This document shows positions 20,472 through 28,484 of a stretch of 64,000 nucleotides of DNA, piece by piece; positions within the stretch are counted from its first letter, which is position 1, and every line of letters starts with the position of its first letter. The notes below the pieces were generated by a model, which worked only from the letters and a program-made list of their open reading frames with translations, was not told the DNA's origin and searched no databases. Made by a program: the position numbers and the translations under genes. The DNA comes from Schizochytrium sp. CCTCC M209059. Taxonomy: Eukaryota; Sar; Bigyra; Thraustochytrida; Thraustochytriidae. The stretch covers positions 94,775-158,774 of the forward strand of contig KN805437.1 in the NCBI GenBank assembly GCA_000818945.1, in the 5' to 3' direction.

Positions 20472-21465
20472 CCTGCTGCTGCTGCTGCGGCTGCTGTGCT
20501 TGGCGTTGTTGTTGCGTTTGCGAGGGCAAACTTACGGGCGCCGGTGTGGACGCGTGCACTTGTGCGGGCAGCGTTTGTGCCGATGGATTTGGCGACGCAA
20601 AGGCTGAGGTGTGAACGCTTGGCGTCGTACGCACAGTGAGGTGTAGCCGCGAGCTATCGCGGAGCTTCTGGCTTGAGCCGCCTAGTGCGGCCTGGTCATT
20701 TTCCCAAACGGAAGCCGCGAGCTGGTCAAGCGCATCGCTGACCGTCCGCCCGCGACTCCGAGCATACGCGTCCGTGAAGATGCTTTCCAAGCCGCAGTCT
20801 ACCAGACACTGAACGATCTCGCGTAAACGTTTCCCGACGCTGGTGGGCAGCGCTTCGTGCATGACAAGTGCGTCTTCGCCTTGGTAGTCTTCATCGATGT
20901 GAGGACCCACGTAATCATCGGATGAAGCCGCATAGCGTTCGAGGGAGACTTCGAATTCGATGCACATGGAGTCAGTCGCAAATTGCCTCATGGTGTCGAG
21001 CTGATTAAAGTGCGAAGCACTCGACATAAACTCTGGGTGCCTCTCGATAAAGGTTCTCGCCTCGCACAGGCGTTGCAAGGCGCGATAATACTGTTCACGC
21101 TCGCTCTTTTCGTCCGACTTGATGAGCGCTGATCGCTGCAGAATGCCCCGCACCTCCTCGTTGGCACGAAAGTGAAGGTGTACTTTTTCGAAGTTGGTCA
21201 GGGTCGCATTGATGTTTCTCTGCGCCGCGGTGAGCTTGGCGGTAAGCGCATGAATCGGTTGCACGGCACTCTCGAGCTTGTTAACGCGCTCCTCAAAGTC
21301 GCTGAGGGCTCCGACCATCTCGCTTGTGTTAGCGGCGCTGCTCTGAAGACCCTTCGTGATCACTTCGATGCTTGCCAGCAGTCGCGCCTCCACTTCGTCT
21401 TTGGCTGTCGCCGTCGCAGCGCTGGCGCTCGAGCTGGCGACGCCGTTCCCATTGGCGCTCGTCAT
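18527..21465 (-). CDS. EXO70: Exocyst complex component EXO70, probably two exons
   Basis: Subunit of the exocyst that tethers secretory vesicles and, in other organisms, binds PI(4,5)P2 at the plasma membrane. Exon 1 (21465-20536) encodes the N-terminal coiled-coil rod: ALSDFEERVNKLESAVQPIH, then NINATLTNFEKVHLHF and the EXO70-typical YYRALQRLCEARTFIE. The rest of the family lies in another frame (about 20400 to 18527), for example MIELLDLASYALEAELAIAV, RRLCEYRRVVQSLLTP, LFLVNNMHFVV and the C-terminal RFRVRSALLETYKKGYQRLE. A strong GTAAGT donor at 20535-20530 ends exon 1 in phase 0, and several CAG/AAG acceptors in the right phase lie between about 20470 and 20330; the exact junction is unresolved. 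The frame switch coincides with a (CTG)20 repeat. Without splicing, the frames do not join. Confidence 0.85.
20411..20470. repeat. (CTG)20 trinucleotide repeat within or beside the EXO70 intron
   Basis: Twenty perfect CTG units on the plus strand, CAG in the sense direction of EXO70. More interrupted CTG/CTGCGG units follow to about 20500. All three sense frames are open (poly-Gln, poly-Ser or poly-Ala). In the downstream EXO70 frame the array reads as poly-Gln. Confidence 0.97.
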
Positions 21466-22054
21466 GTTTTACGACTACTACTTCTTCTTTTTTTTCCGAG
21501 GCCCGCACGCTCTGACCTTCAACAACGCGCAACAACCTTTGCTAGATCTGCGTGTCTGCCCGCCACGTGCGAGCGGCGCCGCGCTCTCCTGCGCTACGCC
21601 GCCGCGCACTCGCGCACGAGACGTTGTTGTTGTATCTTCGTTTTGGAGGTGGTGACCGACCACATCAGTCGATCGAAGCCAGGACTATGCTTGTCGCGTT
21701 GGGGATAGGGACGCATCGCCAAACAAATGGACAGATGCACGACCGTATGGACACGTGCAACGTTTGGTTTCCCGTCAAAGAGCAACCTTTTGCGAGCGCA
21801 ACATCAAAAAGTTGGCCATGTATACGAGCACAAAATGTAGAGAAACTAGTAGGCCTACAGGCGACTTGGGTCAAAATGCGTGAGAACAAATCACACTAGC
21901 AGGTCAGGCCACTTCAGAACGTCACGTTTGTTTATTGGCAAAATGCAACGATCGTGCCCCAATCAGAATCAAAATTTCTCTCCGTTGGCTTATTACAAGA
22001 GGCTAGGGTCATCAGGTCATTCATTCCTTCTTACGTAGATCCCGCCACCAATGG
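21466..22054. other. Intergenic region upstream of EXO70
   Basis: 589 bases between the EXO70 start and the rhomboid stop, both on the minus strand. It contains one AGGCCTA motif at 21850-21857, about 390 bases upstream of the EXO70 ATG. The half nearest the rhomboid gene is AT-richer, as expected for its 3' flank. No gene was recognised. Confidence 0.55.
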
Positions 22055-23168
22055 TCAAAACCTTCTACTCCTGCCGCGCGTGATCAAAAAGCAGAGCGCT
22101 CCAAAGGCAGCACCAGTGAGATGGCTTGTGTAACCAATGCGCGTAGTTCCGGCGACAGGCGCCGAGCTGACCGCGCCAAAGACGTCTTGGAACATGATGA
22201 AGATACCAAAGATAGCCAGCGGGACTGGAATGACGCCATAGATAAGAACTGTGCTTCGCGGGTTCATGAGCACGTTGAACATGACGCAACAATTGACGGC
22301 GCCCGAGGCACCGAGAAGCACAGTACGACGACGCTCGTAGTAGGATTGTGTGATTTGCGCGAGAGAGGAAGCAATCGCGGAGCCAAAATACATTGTCAAA
22401 AAGGCGCGGGGACCGACGTACGCGAGCATTCCGGCCCCAAAATAATACAGGCCCATCATGTTCACAAGAAGATGCCAAATGTCGGTATGTGAAAACGTGC
22501 ACGTAAGCAGCGTGTGGAGTCGCGCCGAGCGAAAGACGCCGTCGGGCGTGCACGTAAAGTGCTGATACATAAAGAACGGGTTGAGCGTCTTCCACATGAC
22601 GAAAACGGCGGCGTTGGCGCCGATGAGCCCAATGATGAGGTTGCCTTCATCCTGCAGCGCGCCACGCGAGCCCCCGAAGAAAGACCTCGACAGCGGCGCG
22701 AGCTGCGGCCTCGTGGCCGTGGCCCTAGCCGGCGTCAAGCCGCCTCGAAGCCACCCCGCGCCACCTAGCACCGGCGTCGGCGGGCCCGCGCGCAAGGTCT
22801 CGACGCCCTTGCGCAGGCCAGCGGCGTCCCGCGCCGCCAGCCTCAGACCGCCTCGCCCCGCCGCCGCCGCGCCTCCGCCCGCGGCGTGCGTCAGGNNNNN
22901 NNNNNNNNNNNNNNNNNNNNNNNNNNNNNNNNNNNNNNNNNNNNNNNNNNNNNNNNNNNNNNNNNNNNNNNNNNNNNNNNNNNNNNNNNNNNNNNNNNNN
23001 NCTCGCCCGCGCCGCGCTGCCCGCCCCGCACCGCCCGCGCGCCTCGCCCGCCGCCGCTCGCCCCGCGCAAACCTGGATTGGATTTGCTCGCCGTGCAACT
23101 TGAAGCCGCCGCGTCCCAAGCGCGCGCGAGAGAGAGAGACAGAGAGAGCGCCGCATCTTGGTGAGCAT
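22055..23168 (-). CDS. Rhomboid family intramembrane serine protease, interrupted by an assembly gap
   Basis: Multi-pass membrane protease. The C-terminal part (22055 to about 22700) carries the rhomboid hallmarks in order: HTLLTCTFSHTDIWHLLVNM, a helix with YYFGAGMLAYVG, the catalytic-serine motif GASGAV, and the His helix SHLTGAAFGALCF, so the Ser-His dyad is present. Upstream lies a 106-N gap (22896-23001), so the frame joining the two sides is unknown. The likely start is the ATG at 23168, which opens a basic, Ser/Leu/Arg-rich leader (MLTKMRRSLCLSLSRALGTR) resembling a mitochondrial presequence; with PARL-like spacing this suggests a mitochondrial rhomboid, which is inference. A frame opening at 23287 instead reads through the 18-bp repeats and is less plausible. 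Confidence 0.82.
22896..23001. other. Assembly gap (106 N)
   Basis: A run of 106 undetermined bases inside the 5' part of the rhomboid gene. Flanks are very GC-rich (CGCC/GCCG), which probably explains the gap. True length and reading frame across it are unknown. Confidence 1.
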
Positions 23169-23185
23169 TGGAAGCGACTCGGCTC

Positions 23186-23430
23186 GGTGATGATGAAAAG
23201 CGTCTCGATGATCCAGAAGTGCGTCTTGATGATGAAGAAGGGCGTCTTGATGATGAAGGAAAACGTGTTGATCATCAAGAACTGCATCTTGATAATGATG
23301 AAAAGCGTCTTGATGATCCAGAACTACATCTTGATGATGAAGAACAAAATCTTGATCCTAAAGAATAGCGTCTCGATGATGAAGAACAGCGTCTTGATGA
23401 TGAAGAATAGCGCCGTAATGATGAAGGATA
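23186..23430. repeat. Degenerate 18-bp tandem repeats (about 13 units)
   Basis: Imperfect 18-base units with consensus AAGCGTCTTGATGATGAA. Because the unit is a multiple of three, every frame gives a hexapeptide repeat; one plus frame reads as KRLDDE-like units and stays open until a TAG near 23366, after which further TAG codons appear. The tract lies immediately upstream of the likely rhomboid start and 5' of the transposase gene. It looks like a decaying coding minisatellite or a promoter minisatellite. Confidence 0.85.
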
Positions 23431-23451
23431 GGGTAAACCCATATAAAACGG

Positions 23452-23472
23452 CCCACCGTTAAAATGGGCCGC
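23452..23472. repeat. Short inverted repeat, possible element terminus
   Basis: GGCCCA and TGGGCC arms enclose an A/T-rich nine-base loop, just after a TATAAAA-like sequence at 23442. It lies about 150 bases upstream of the transposase ATG and could be part of its promoter or terminus. No matching inverted copy was found 3' of the transposase gene, so it is not shown to be a terminal inverted repeat. Confidence 0.4.
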
Positions 23473-23620
23473 CTTGGGCGGTGTGGCTTTGGACTAGGAG
23501 TCAACTAAGGCGCACTAGAATTGAAAGATGCTGTCTTCGAAATGGACCAGCGGTGGTTAGGCCTAGGCGCCGGTGGTTACGTTATGGTTAGCCTGCATTG
23601 CTGCAACTACGCGCGGCACC

Positions 23621-26098
23621 ATGTCGATGCAGACGACCCTGAGCAGCTTCCTCGGCGCCACGCCGCCGCTGCCGAGACAGGCTGCCGTTGACAACGCCCC
23701 GCGGCAGCATAAGGTCGGGCGACCGAAGCGCAAGGCGAAACATCCTCCGGCGACACGAAAGAGCATTCGGCGAGCGCGACGTGAAGCTGCTCAGGGCTCC
23801 CGCACGTCTCCGGCGTCTGAGTCTGCATCAAATTCGTCGCCGGTGGCGGCGGACGACAGTGACCTCGAAGATAATAATCTTGACGGCGAAGATGATGATC
23901 TTGACGGCGAAGAGGACCTCGAAGAGGACCGCCAAAGTGCAAACGAGGACGATGACGAGGCCGAAAACACGAGCGACGAGGATGCTCGTATGAACGAACC
24001 AGCTTCGAGGAGGTACAACGTCATCAAGAACCGCGCCTATCGCAAACAACTCCAGCGTGCTGTTGACATGGTTCTCTGCCAAGGACAATTCGCCAATCAC
24101 GCTCCCGTGAGTCTTCGCGCGGCCGTCCGTGCGAACAGCAACAATGGCTTCAAGCTATCTAGAACAACATTGCTACGACGCGTAAACGAGACGCGCGAGA
24201 ACGGCGGTGCAATCAAAGAGATCTCTACAACCTTGACCGAGCAAGAAGAGAAGGACCTGGTCAGTCTTATCCTAGAAAGCGCCAGCCGCAATGTACCTTT
24301 GAGCGTCACCAAGATTAAAAGGATGGCACAAGACATTGCCGCTCAACGGGGGCTGCATTTTGCCGCCAGCAATGGCTGGTGGTACCACTTCAAAGCGCGA
24401 CATCCTCAGCTCGCGGGGCGCAAGCTTAAGGCACTGGCCGGTGTGCGCCACCAGGCCCTCAACTTTGACAATGCTACTTGCTGGTTTGAACAGCTGGAGA
24501 AGGTCTATGCGGAGCTCAAGACTCTGAACGAGGAAATATTGACGCATCTCGGCAATCCGGACAAAACCCTGGCCCTCTGCGATACTCTCATCCACAACAT
24601 GGACGAGACTGGGTTCGCGTGCGACATGCACCAGGCTTTGGGCGTCTGTAAGCGTGGCACTCGCGCTGCGCAGGTCCTGACGCAGAACGACACAAAGACA
24701 GTGACAATGGTGTCCAATATCAATGCGAGCGGGCGATGCATGCCCCCTATGTTTATTTTGCAGGGCTCAAGATTCGATGGCGACCGGCTGAAGCAGCTCA
24801 GACAAGCTGCGATGACCCCCCACACAAGGTTCTACACGAGCAAAAAGGGCTGGACATCCAATGAGCTCTTCATCGAGTGGGCTCGCATGCTCGTACGATG
24901 GATCAAGACGAGCTTCACCCCCCCTTTCGGCGGGCCCGTGGAGGGTCGCCTCTGGCACATCCTGATTCTGGATGGGCATGGGTCGCACACGGACAGCTCG
25001 GCGGCGCTCAAGCTTCTTCAGGATGAACGGATCATGGTCACCTGCATGCCGTCCCACACGAGCTCGGAATTCCAGCCACTCGATAAGGGAATCTTCAAGC
25101 CTTTCAAGAGCGCCTACAAGAAGCATGTCCAAAGTGTAACGGAGTTGCACGGTGTGCAAGCGATGAACCAGTACCGGATCCCCAAGTTCGCCGAGCTCGC
25201 ATTGGCAGAGGCCGCCACACTACCAAGGATTAAGAACGCGTTCAGGACAACCGGGATCTGGCCACTCAACATGAAATGGCCCGCCGATCACCTCGAATAC
25301 CTCCCTCACAGCGGCTTTTTTGACCTCGGCCGGTCGACCAGTAGAGCGACGAAGCAGCTCGCAGAAGCCGTCGCAGCGTCGTCGCCGGAGGCGCCATTGC
25401 ACGAAGTGCATGATTACCGGCTGACGTGCAAGCGTTTGCAGGCTCTCTGGAGCAATTCTGCAGACCAGCAGGCCTGGCTGGATGACGAGCACATCGACAT
25501 GATCGCGAGGAGTATCTCGTCCGACTCGACCAAGAAGGTCATGGTCCTCGATACGCAGTTCGTTGCGTGGTGGACGGAGTGGACTCTCGACAAAGATTGC
25601 GCGCGGGGTGCGCCTGGCACTGGGGAGAACCTCGCATCGCAGCTCGCGGGCCGAGAGATCTTGTGGTTTCCGTGCCACACGGCCGACAACCACTGGACTT
25701 GCATGTTCGCCTTCCTTCATGAGCGCCGCTTCGAGTTCTTTGATCCGCTCGGTAGGCCGCCCGGCATTCTTGATGCCGTTTGCCGGGACATCATCCATAG
25801 CATTTCTCGCAGTGAGGACTTCATCGACACATCCTCATGGCCGTGCATGCAAGTGACGACGACTCAGGTTCAACAGGACAGCTACAACTGCGGACTTTGG
25901 ATCCTTGGGGCCCTGGACGTGGTTAGTGAGGGGGTCACGACCAGCAGCTTCGTGGAGATACCGCCGTTCGCCATCACTTGGCTTCGTCAGAAGTATTTCC
26001 TCATGCTCTCGCTGTTGTCATTTACGGACAAGAAAAGCGAGCGAGAAAGGTGTACCCGTGGAAGAACCTGCGTCTTCAACAGAGAACGTGGAGTATGA
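23621..26098 (+). CDS. DNA transposase (pogo/jerky-type DDE) fused to a Ulp1/C48 cysteine protease domain
   Basis: 825 residues from an ATG in good context (CACCATGTC). An N-terminal disordered acidic region (about 65-130) is followed by a helix-turn-helix DNA-binding part (about 140-280, with GWWYHFKARHPQLAG typical of Tc5/CENP-B HTH). The DDE_1 catalytic core has D328 (HNMDETGF), D451 (LILDGHGSH) and D488 (QPLDKGIFKPFK), spaced as in pogo/jerky transposases, and closes with the family motif FRTTGIWPLN. From about residue 640 a second domain matches Ulp1/adenain-like C48 proteases: His691 in DNHWTCMF, Asp708 in FFDPLG, a Gln at 751/752 and Cys757 in QQDSYNCGLW, so all catalytic positions are present. 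The final 25 residues look like frame-shifted tail. The gene sits between two divergent host genes. Confidence 0.88.
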   Translation: MSMQTTLSSFLGATPPLPRQAAVDNAPRQHKVGRPKRKAKHPPATRKSIRRARREAAQGSRTSPASESASNSSPVAADDSDLEDNNLDGEDDDLDGEEDLEEDRQSANEDDDEAENTSDEDARMNEPASRRYNVIKNRAYRKQLQRAVDMVLCQGQFANHAPVSLRAAVRANSNNGFKLSRTTLLRRVNETRENGGAIKEISTTLTEQEEKDLVSLILESASRNVPLSVTKIKRMAQDIAAQRGLHFAASNGWWYHFKARHPQLAGRKLKALAGVRHQALNFDNATCWFEQLEKVYAELKTLNEEILTHLGNPDKTLALCDTLIHNMDETGFACDMHQALGVCKRGTRAAQVLTQNDTKTVTMVSNINASGRCMPPMFILQGSRFDGDRLKQLRQAAMTPHTRFYTSKKGWTSNELFIEWARMLVRWIKTSFTPPFGGPVEGRLWHILILDGHGSHTDSSAALKLLQDERIMVTCMPSHTSSEFQPLDKGIFKPFKSAYKKHVQSVTELHGVQAMNQYRIPKFAELALAEAATLPRIKNAFRTTGIWPLNMKWPADHLEYLPHSGFFDLGRSTSRATKQLAEAVAASSPEAPLHEVHDYRLTCKRLQALWSNSADQQAWLDDEHIDMIARSISSDSTKKVMVLDTQFVAWWTEWTLDKDCARGAPGTGENLASQLAGREILWFPCHTADNHWTCMFAFLHERRFEFFDPLGRPPGILDAVCRDIIHSISRSEDFIDTSSWPCMQVTTTQVQQDSYNCGLWILGALDVVSEGVTTSSFVEIPPFAITWLRQKYFLMLSLLSFTDKKSERERCTRGRTCVFNRERGV

Positions 26099-26104
26099 GC
26101 TGTC

Positions 26105-26604
26105 CGGGCGCAACGTGGAGCGGGACGTTCTAGGGGAGAAGAATCAGGACAGCCTTGCTGCTTGACTTGCGGGGCGAGGTGGATAAAATTCGGCGCAGGC
26201 AAGAGGCCAACCTCCGCGCGCAGACGCGTTGGAAGAGCCACTCTGCTCCGCAGATCACGAACAACATCAACAACATCAACAACAACAACATCGAATTGAA
26301 CATCAACCTGCCTTCTGGCAGCCCTGTCGATCTCGCACACGCCGAGCAGGTTGGACGGAGGATCCTGGACGTGCTCTTCAGACAGGTCGGCGGAGCGACG
26401 TTTGTACCGCCAAGCGACAGCAGGGTCGCACGGCGCATCGCAGCTGGGGTGCCAAGGGTGGTCAACACAAGCGCGCACATTAAGTTTCTCGAGCAGCGCG
26501 AACAAGACCGGGTTACGCAGCGCGAAACCGACGCGCAGAAGAAGCGAGTGCAGTTCGTTGAGGAGGTAACAACAACAACATCAACAACAACAACATCCAA
26601 TTGA
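26105..26604 (+). pseudogene. Possible detached C-terminal part or second frame of the transposon
   Basis: Right after the transposase stop, two other plus frames have coding-like composition. One continues from about 26045 to 26165 (VPVEEPASSTENVEYELSG and onward); another spans about 26155-26604 without its own ATG (LDLRGEVDKIRRRQEANLRA, an Asn-rich NNINNINNNN linker, and LPSGSPVDLAHAEQVGRRIL). They may be the true C-terminus, separated by an unspliced intron or by frameshifts, or a small second gene. I recognise no domain. The frame ends where the ~110-bp duplication begins, so degeneration by duplication is likely. Confidence 0.4.
26268..26377 (+). repeat. ~110-bp direct duplication, copy 1
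   Basis: Nearly identical to 26573-26682 at an offset of 305 bases. Over the core 26281-26377 I find a single mismatch (TCG versus TCC after the AAC run). It starts in an AACAACATC-rich segment and ends at GACGTGCTCT. Copy 1 is in the frame encoding LPSGSPVDLAHAEQ. Confidence 0.92.
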
Positions 26605-26682
26605 ACATCAACCTGCCTTCTGGCAGCCCTGTCGATCTCGCACACGCCGAGCAGGTTGGACGGAGGATCCTGGACGTGCTCT
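26573..26682 (+). repeat. ~110-bp direct duplication, copy 2
   Basis: Second copy of the 26268-26377 segment. Because the offset (305) is not a multiple of three, the copy is out of frame relative to copy 1. It abuts and overlaps by three bases the 35-bp cyclase-identical segment at 26680-26714. Confidence 0.92.
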
Positions 26683-26714
26683 CCAAACAGCTTAAATCGA
26701 GGGCTGTGTTGACC
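26680..26714 (-). repeat. 35-bp segment identical (inverted) to the nucleotide cyclase gene
   Basis: Read on the minus strand this segment is base-for-base identical to 30551-30585 in the cyclase gene, where it encodes GQHSPRFKLFG, part of the most conserved catalytic motif of class III cyclases. Identity stops abruptly on both sides. Over 35 bases chance is negligible, so it is a captured gene fragment, a scar of insertion in a paralogue, or a repeat-mediated copy. Confidence 0.93.
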
Positions 26715-27011
26715 CCCTAGTGCCTCGATGAAGCATGAAGCCTGAGAACAGCCAAGAGCAAGCAAGCGGCGGCTAAGCAACCATGGCAAGTCGAGCAAGC
26801 AAGTGAGAACGTCTCGACGGAGAGCAATCCATCTGCAGAAGCAGTGCAAGTTCGCTGGAGCCACGCCGCGCCGTCTCTCATGCCGTGTTCGAGAGCATCT
26901 TGACGAAGAAGAGCACGCACATTTGGTATCGAAGAAGAAGAAGAAGAAGAAGAAGAAGAAGAAGAAGAAGAGGTGCGAAGGGGACGGGCATGCAGAAGCG
27001 CAAAGCGCGCA
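26715..27011. other. Spacer between transposon 3' side and PDCD2L
   Basis: 297 bases. An AAG/GAA trinucleotide run occupies 26931-26970, immediately upstream of the PDCD2L start. The upstream part has CAAGCAAG-like units near 26750-26795. No terminal inverted repeat of the transposon was recognised, so the exact 3' boundary of the element is unknown. Confidence 0.6.
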
Positions 27012-28484
27012 ATGGCGGCCTTCCTAGGCGTCCCGCGGCACGCGGCCTCAGGCGCGGGCCCTGGCGCCCCGCTCCGCTCGCGAGACCCCTTCGCCAGCAA
27101 GATCGGCGGCGCGCCCTGGCTCGAGGCGTGCAGCGTTGTATTCGCACAAGAGAGGGATGACGGCGCGTCTGGGGACCACCAACCCGAGGCGGCACGAGGG
27201 AAAGGAGAAGCAGGACGCGGAGGAGACCTGCAAGTGACGCCGGGTCCCTGCAGTGTGTGCGGCGCAACGCTCGTCTTCTTTGCGCAGGTGTACGCGCCTG
27301 TGGCCGAGGACCTCGCGAGAATTCTGGCAGTCTTTCTGTGCAACGCCAAGGCCTGCACGAAACCCGATGTCGTCGTTCTACGCGTGCAGAACTGCGGCGC
27401 GTCTGTGGAAATGCAACCGGAGGGAGAGCATCCAAGCGCCTCGAGCGCCAGCTTGTTAGACTCGACTACGTCGCCCTTAAAAGAGATCAATGAGACTTCC
27501 ACGGAAACAACTGTATCAGAAAACACGGTAGAAGACCTGGAAGCTGATTTCGAGGCTATGATGCTTCAGGCTCAAAAGGCAAACTCTGCGAAGGGCAAGA
27601 AAAAGAGCAAAAAGAAGAAGGATGCCAAGCAGAAAAAACCTTTTGCGTGGGGCGAAGAAAGCTCGCTTGAGGCATCGAGTCTCGATGATCTCGAGAGCCT
27701 CCTTCAAAAGCGAGACGACTCTCGTGCAGCCGCGCAGGAAGCGCGTGCACTCGCTGATGCTGATGTTATTGCTGATGCAACGAAAAAGACGTCGTCTGCG
27801 TCATCATCATTGGCAGCAGCAGCAGCAGCAGGGGCAGTAGGAGGAGGATCATCCTCATCTGTTGACGCTGCAGCGGCTCGGCAAACATGCCCAAAGGTTG
27901 CTCTCTCCAAAGAGGATGCGCTGGCGAGTGTTATCTTGGACGTCATGGACGAGTACGAGTGGCAGTCAAGTTATTCAAGTTCGAAAGAGTCTGCGCTTGA
28001 TCATGCACGAGCGCTGCTTGCACGATACGAGGCAGAGCAAGAGGCAGACGACGGAGAAGAGGCTGGATCCGGCGCAACAAGTCAAGCAAAGCAAGGGACG
28101 CGCAATGCCAAGTCCACCAAGTCTGGCTATGCAGTAAATGCCGAGGACCAAGACGAAGACGAAGAAGACGAGAGCGAGGAAGTGGTTCTCCGGGAGGCCT
28201 TCGATGACTATATTGCTGCAGCTCCAGCGCAGTGTCTGCGCTATGCTTATGGCGGCGATGCGCTTCTTCCGCGCAAGGTAACAGACCTGTCAAAAATTCC
28301 CATCTGCGAGAATTGTGGTCAAGCTCGCGTCTTTGAGATGCAATTCTTACCCGCGAGTCTTTGGGAGTGGCGTCACTCTGTGTCGGAGGTCGAGATTGAT
28401 TTTGCCACCATCCTCATATTTGTCTGTCCGGCGAGTTGCGGTGGTTCCGAGGCATCCGAGTTCGCCGTCCTCGTCGCCGCCTGA
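27012..28484 (+). CDS. PDCD2L: Programmed cell death 2-like protein (PDCD2L)
   Basis: 490 residues from the ATG at 27012 (GCAATGG). The N-terminal block DPFASKIGGAPWLE, followed by CSVCGATLVFFAQVYAPVAE with a C-x2-C pair and a later Cys pair (LCNAKACTKPD), matches the PDCD2 N-terminal TYPP-like fold. The C-terminal block APAQCLRYAYGGDALLP, then IPICENCGQARVFEMQFLP and EVEIDFATILIFVCPASC, is the conserved PDCD2_C domain. The family acts as a dedicated chaperone or export adaptor for 40S ribosomal protein uS5 (family knowledge). Between the domains lies a Lys-rich then Ser/Ala-rich disordered linker of about 270 residues with GCA-repeat-encoded poly-Ala. The frame is open upstream only through the AAG microsatellite, which I treat as leader. 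Confidence 0.88.
   Translation: MAAFLGVPRHAASGAGPGAPLRSRDPFASKIGGAPWLEACSVVFAQERDDGASGDHQPEAARGKGEAGRGGDLQVTPGPCSVCGATLVFFAQVYAPVAEDLARILAVFLCNAKACTKPDVVVLRVQNCGASVEMQPEGEHPSASSASLLDSTTSPLKEINETSTETTVSENTVEDLEADFEAMMLQAQKANSAKGKKKSKKKKDAKQKKPFAWGEESSLEASSLDDLESLLQKRDDSRAAAQEARALADADVIADATKKTSSASSSLAAAAAAGAVGGGSSSSVDAAAARQTCPKVALSKEDALASVILDVMDEYEWQSSYSSSKESALDHARALLARYEAEQEADDGEEAGSGATSQAKQGTRNAKSTKSGYAVNAEDQDEDEEDESEEVVLREAFDDYIAAAPAQCLRYAYGGDALLPRKVTDLSKIPICENCGQARVFEMQFLPASLWEWRHSVSEVEIDFATILIFVCPASCGGSEASEFAVLVAA

Noticed and set aside
23186..23430. CRISPR-like array
   Set aside because: Units are contiguous 18-base degenerate repeats without spacers, in a eukaryotic genome.
26130..26864. 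244-residue minus-strand frame containing GQHSPRFKLFG
   Set aside because: The cyclase-like peptide comes only from the 35-bp copied segment; the rest has no cyclase similarity and the frame covers the direct duplication twice.
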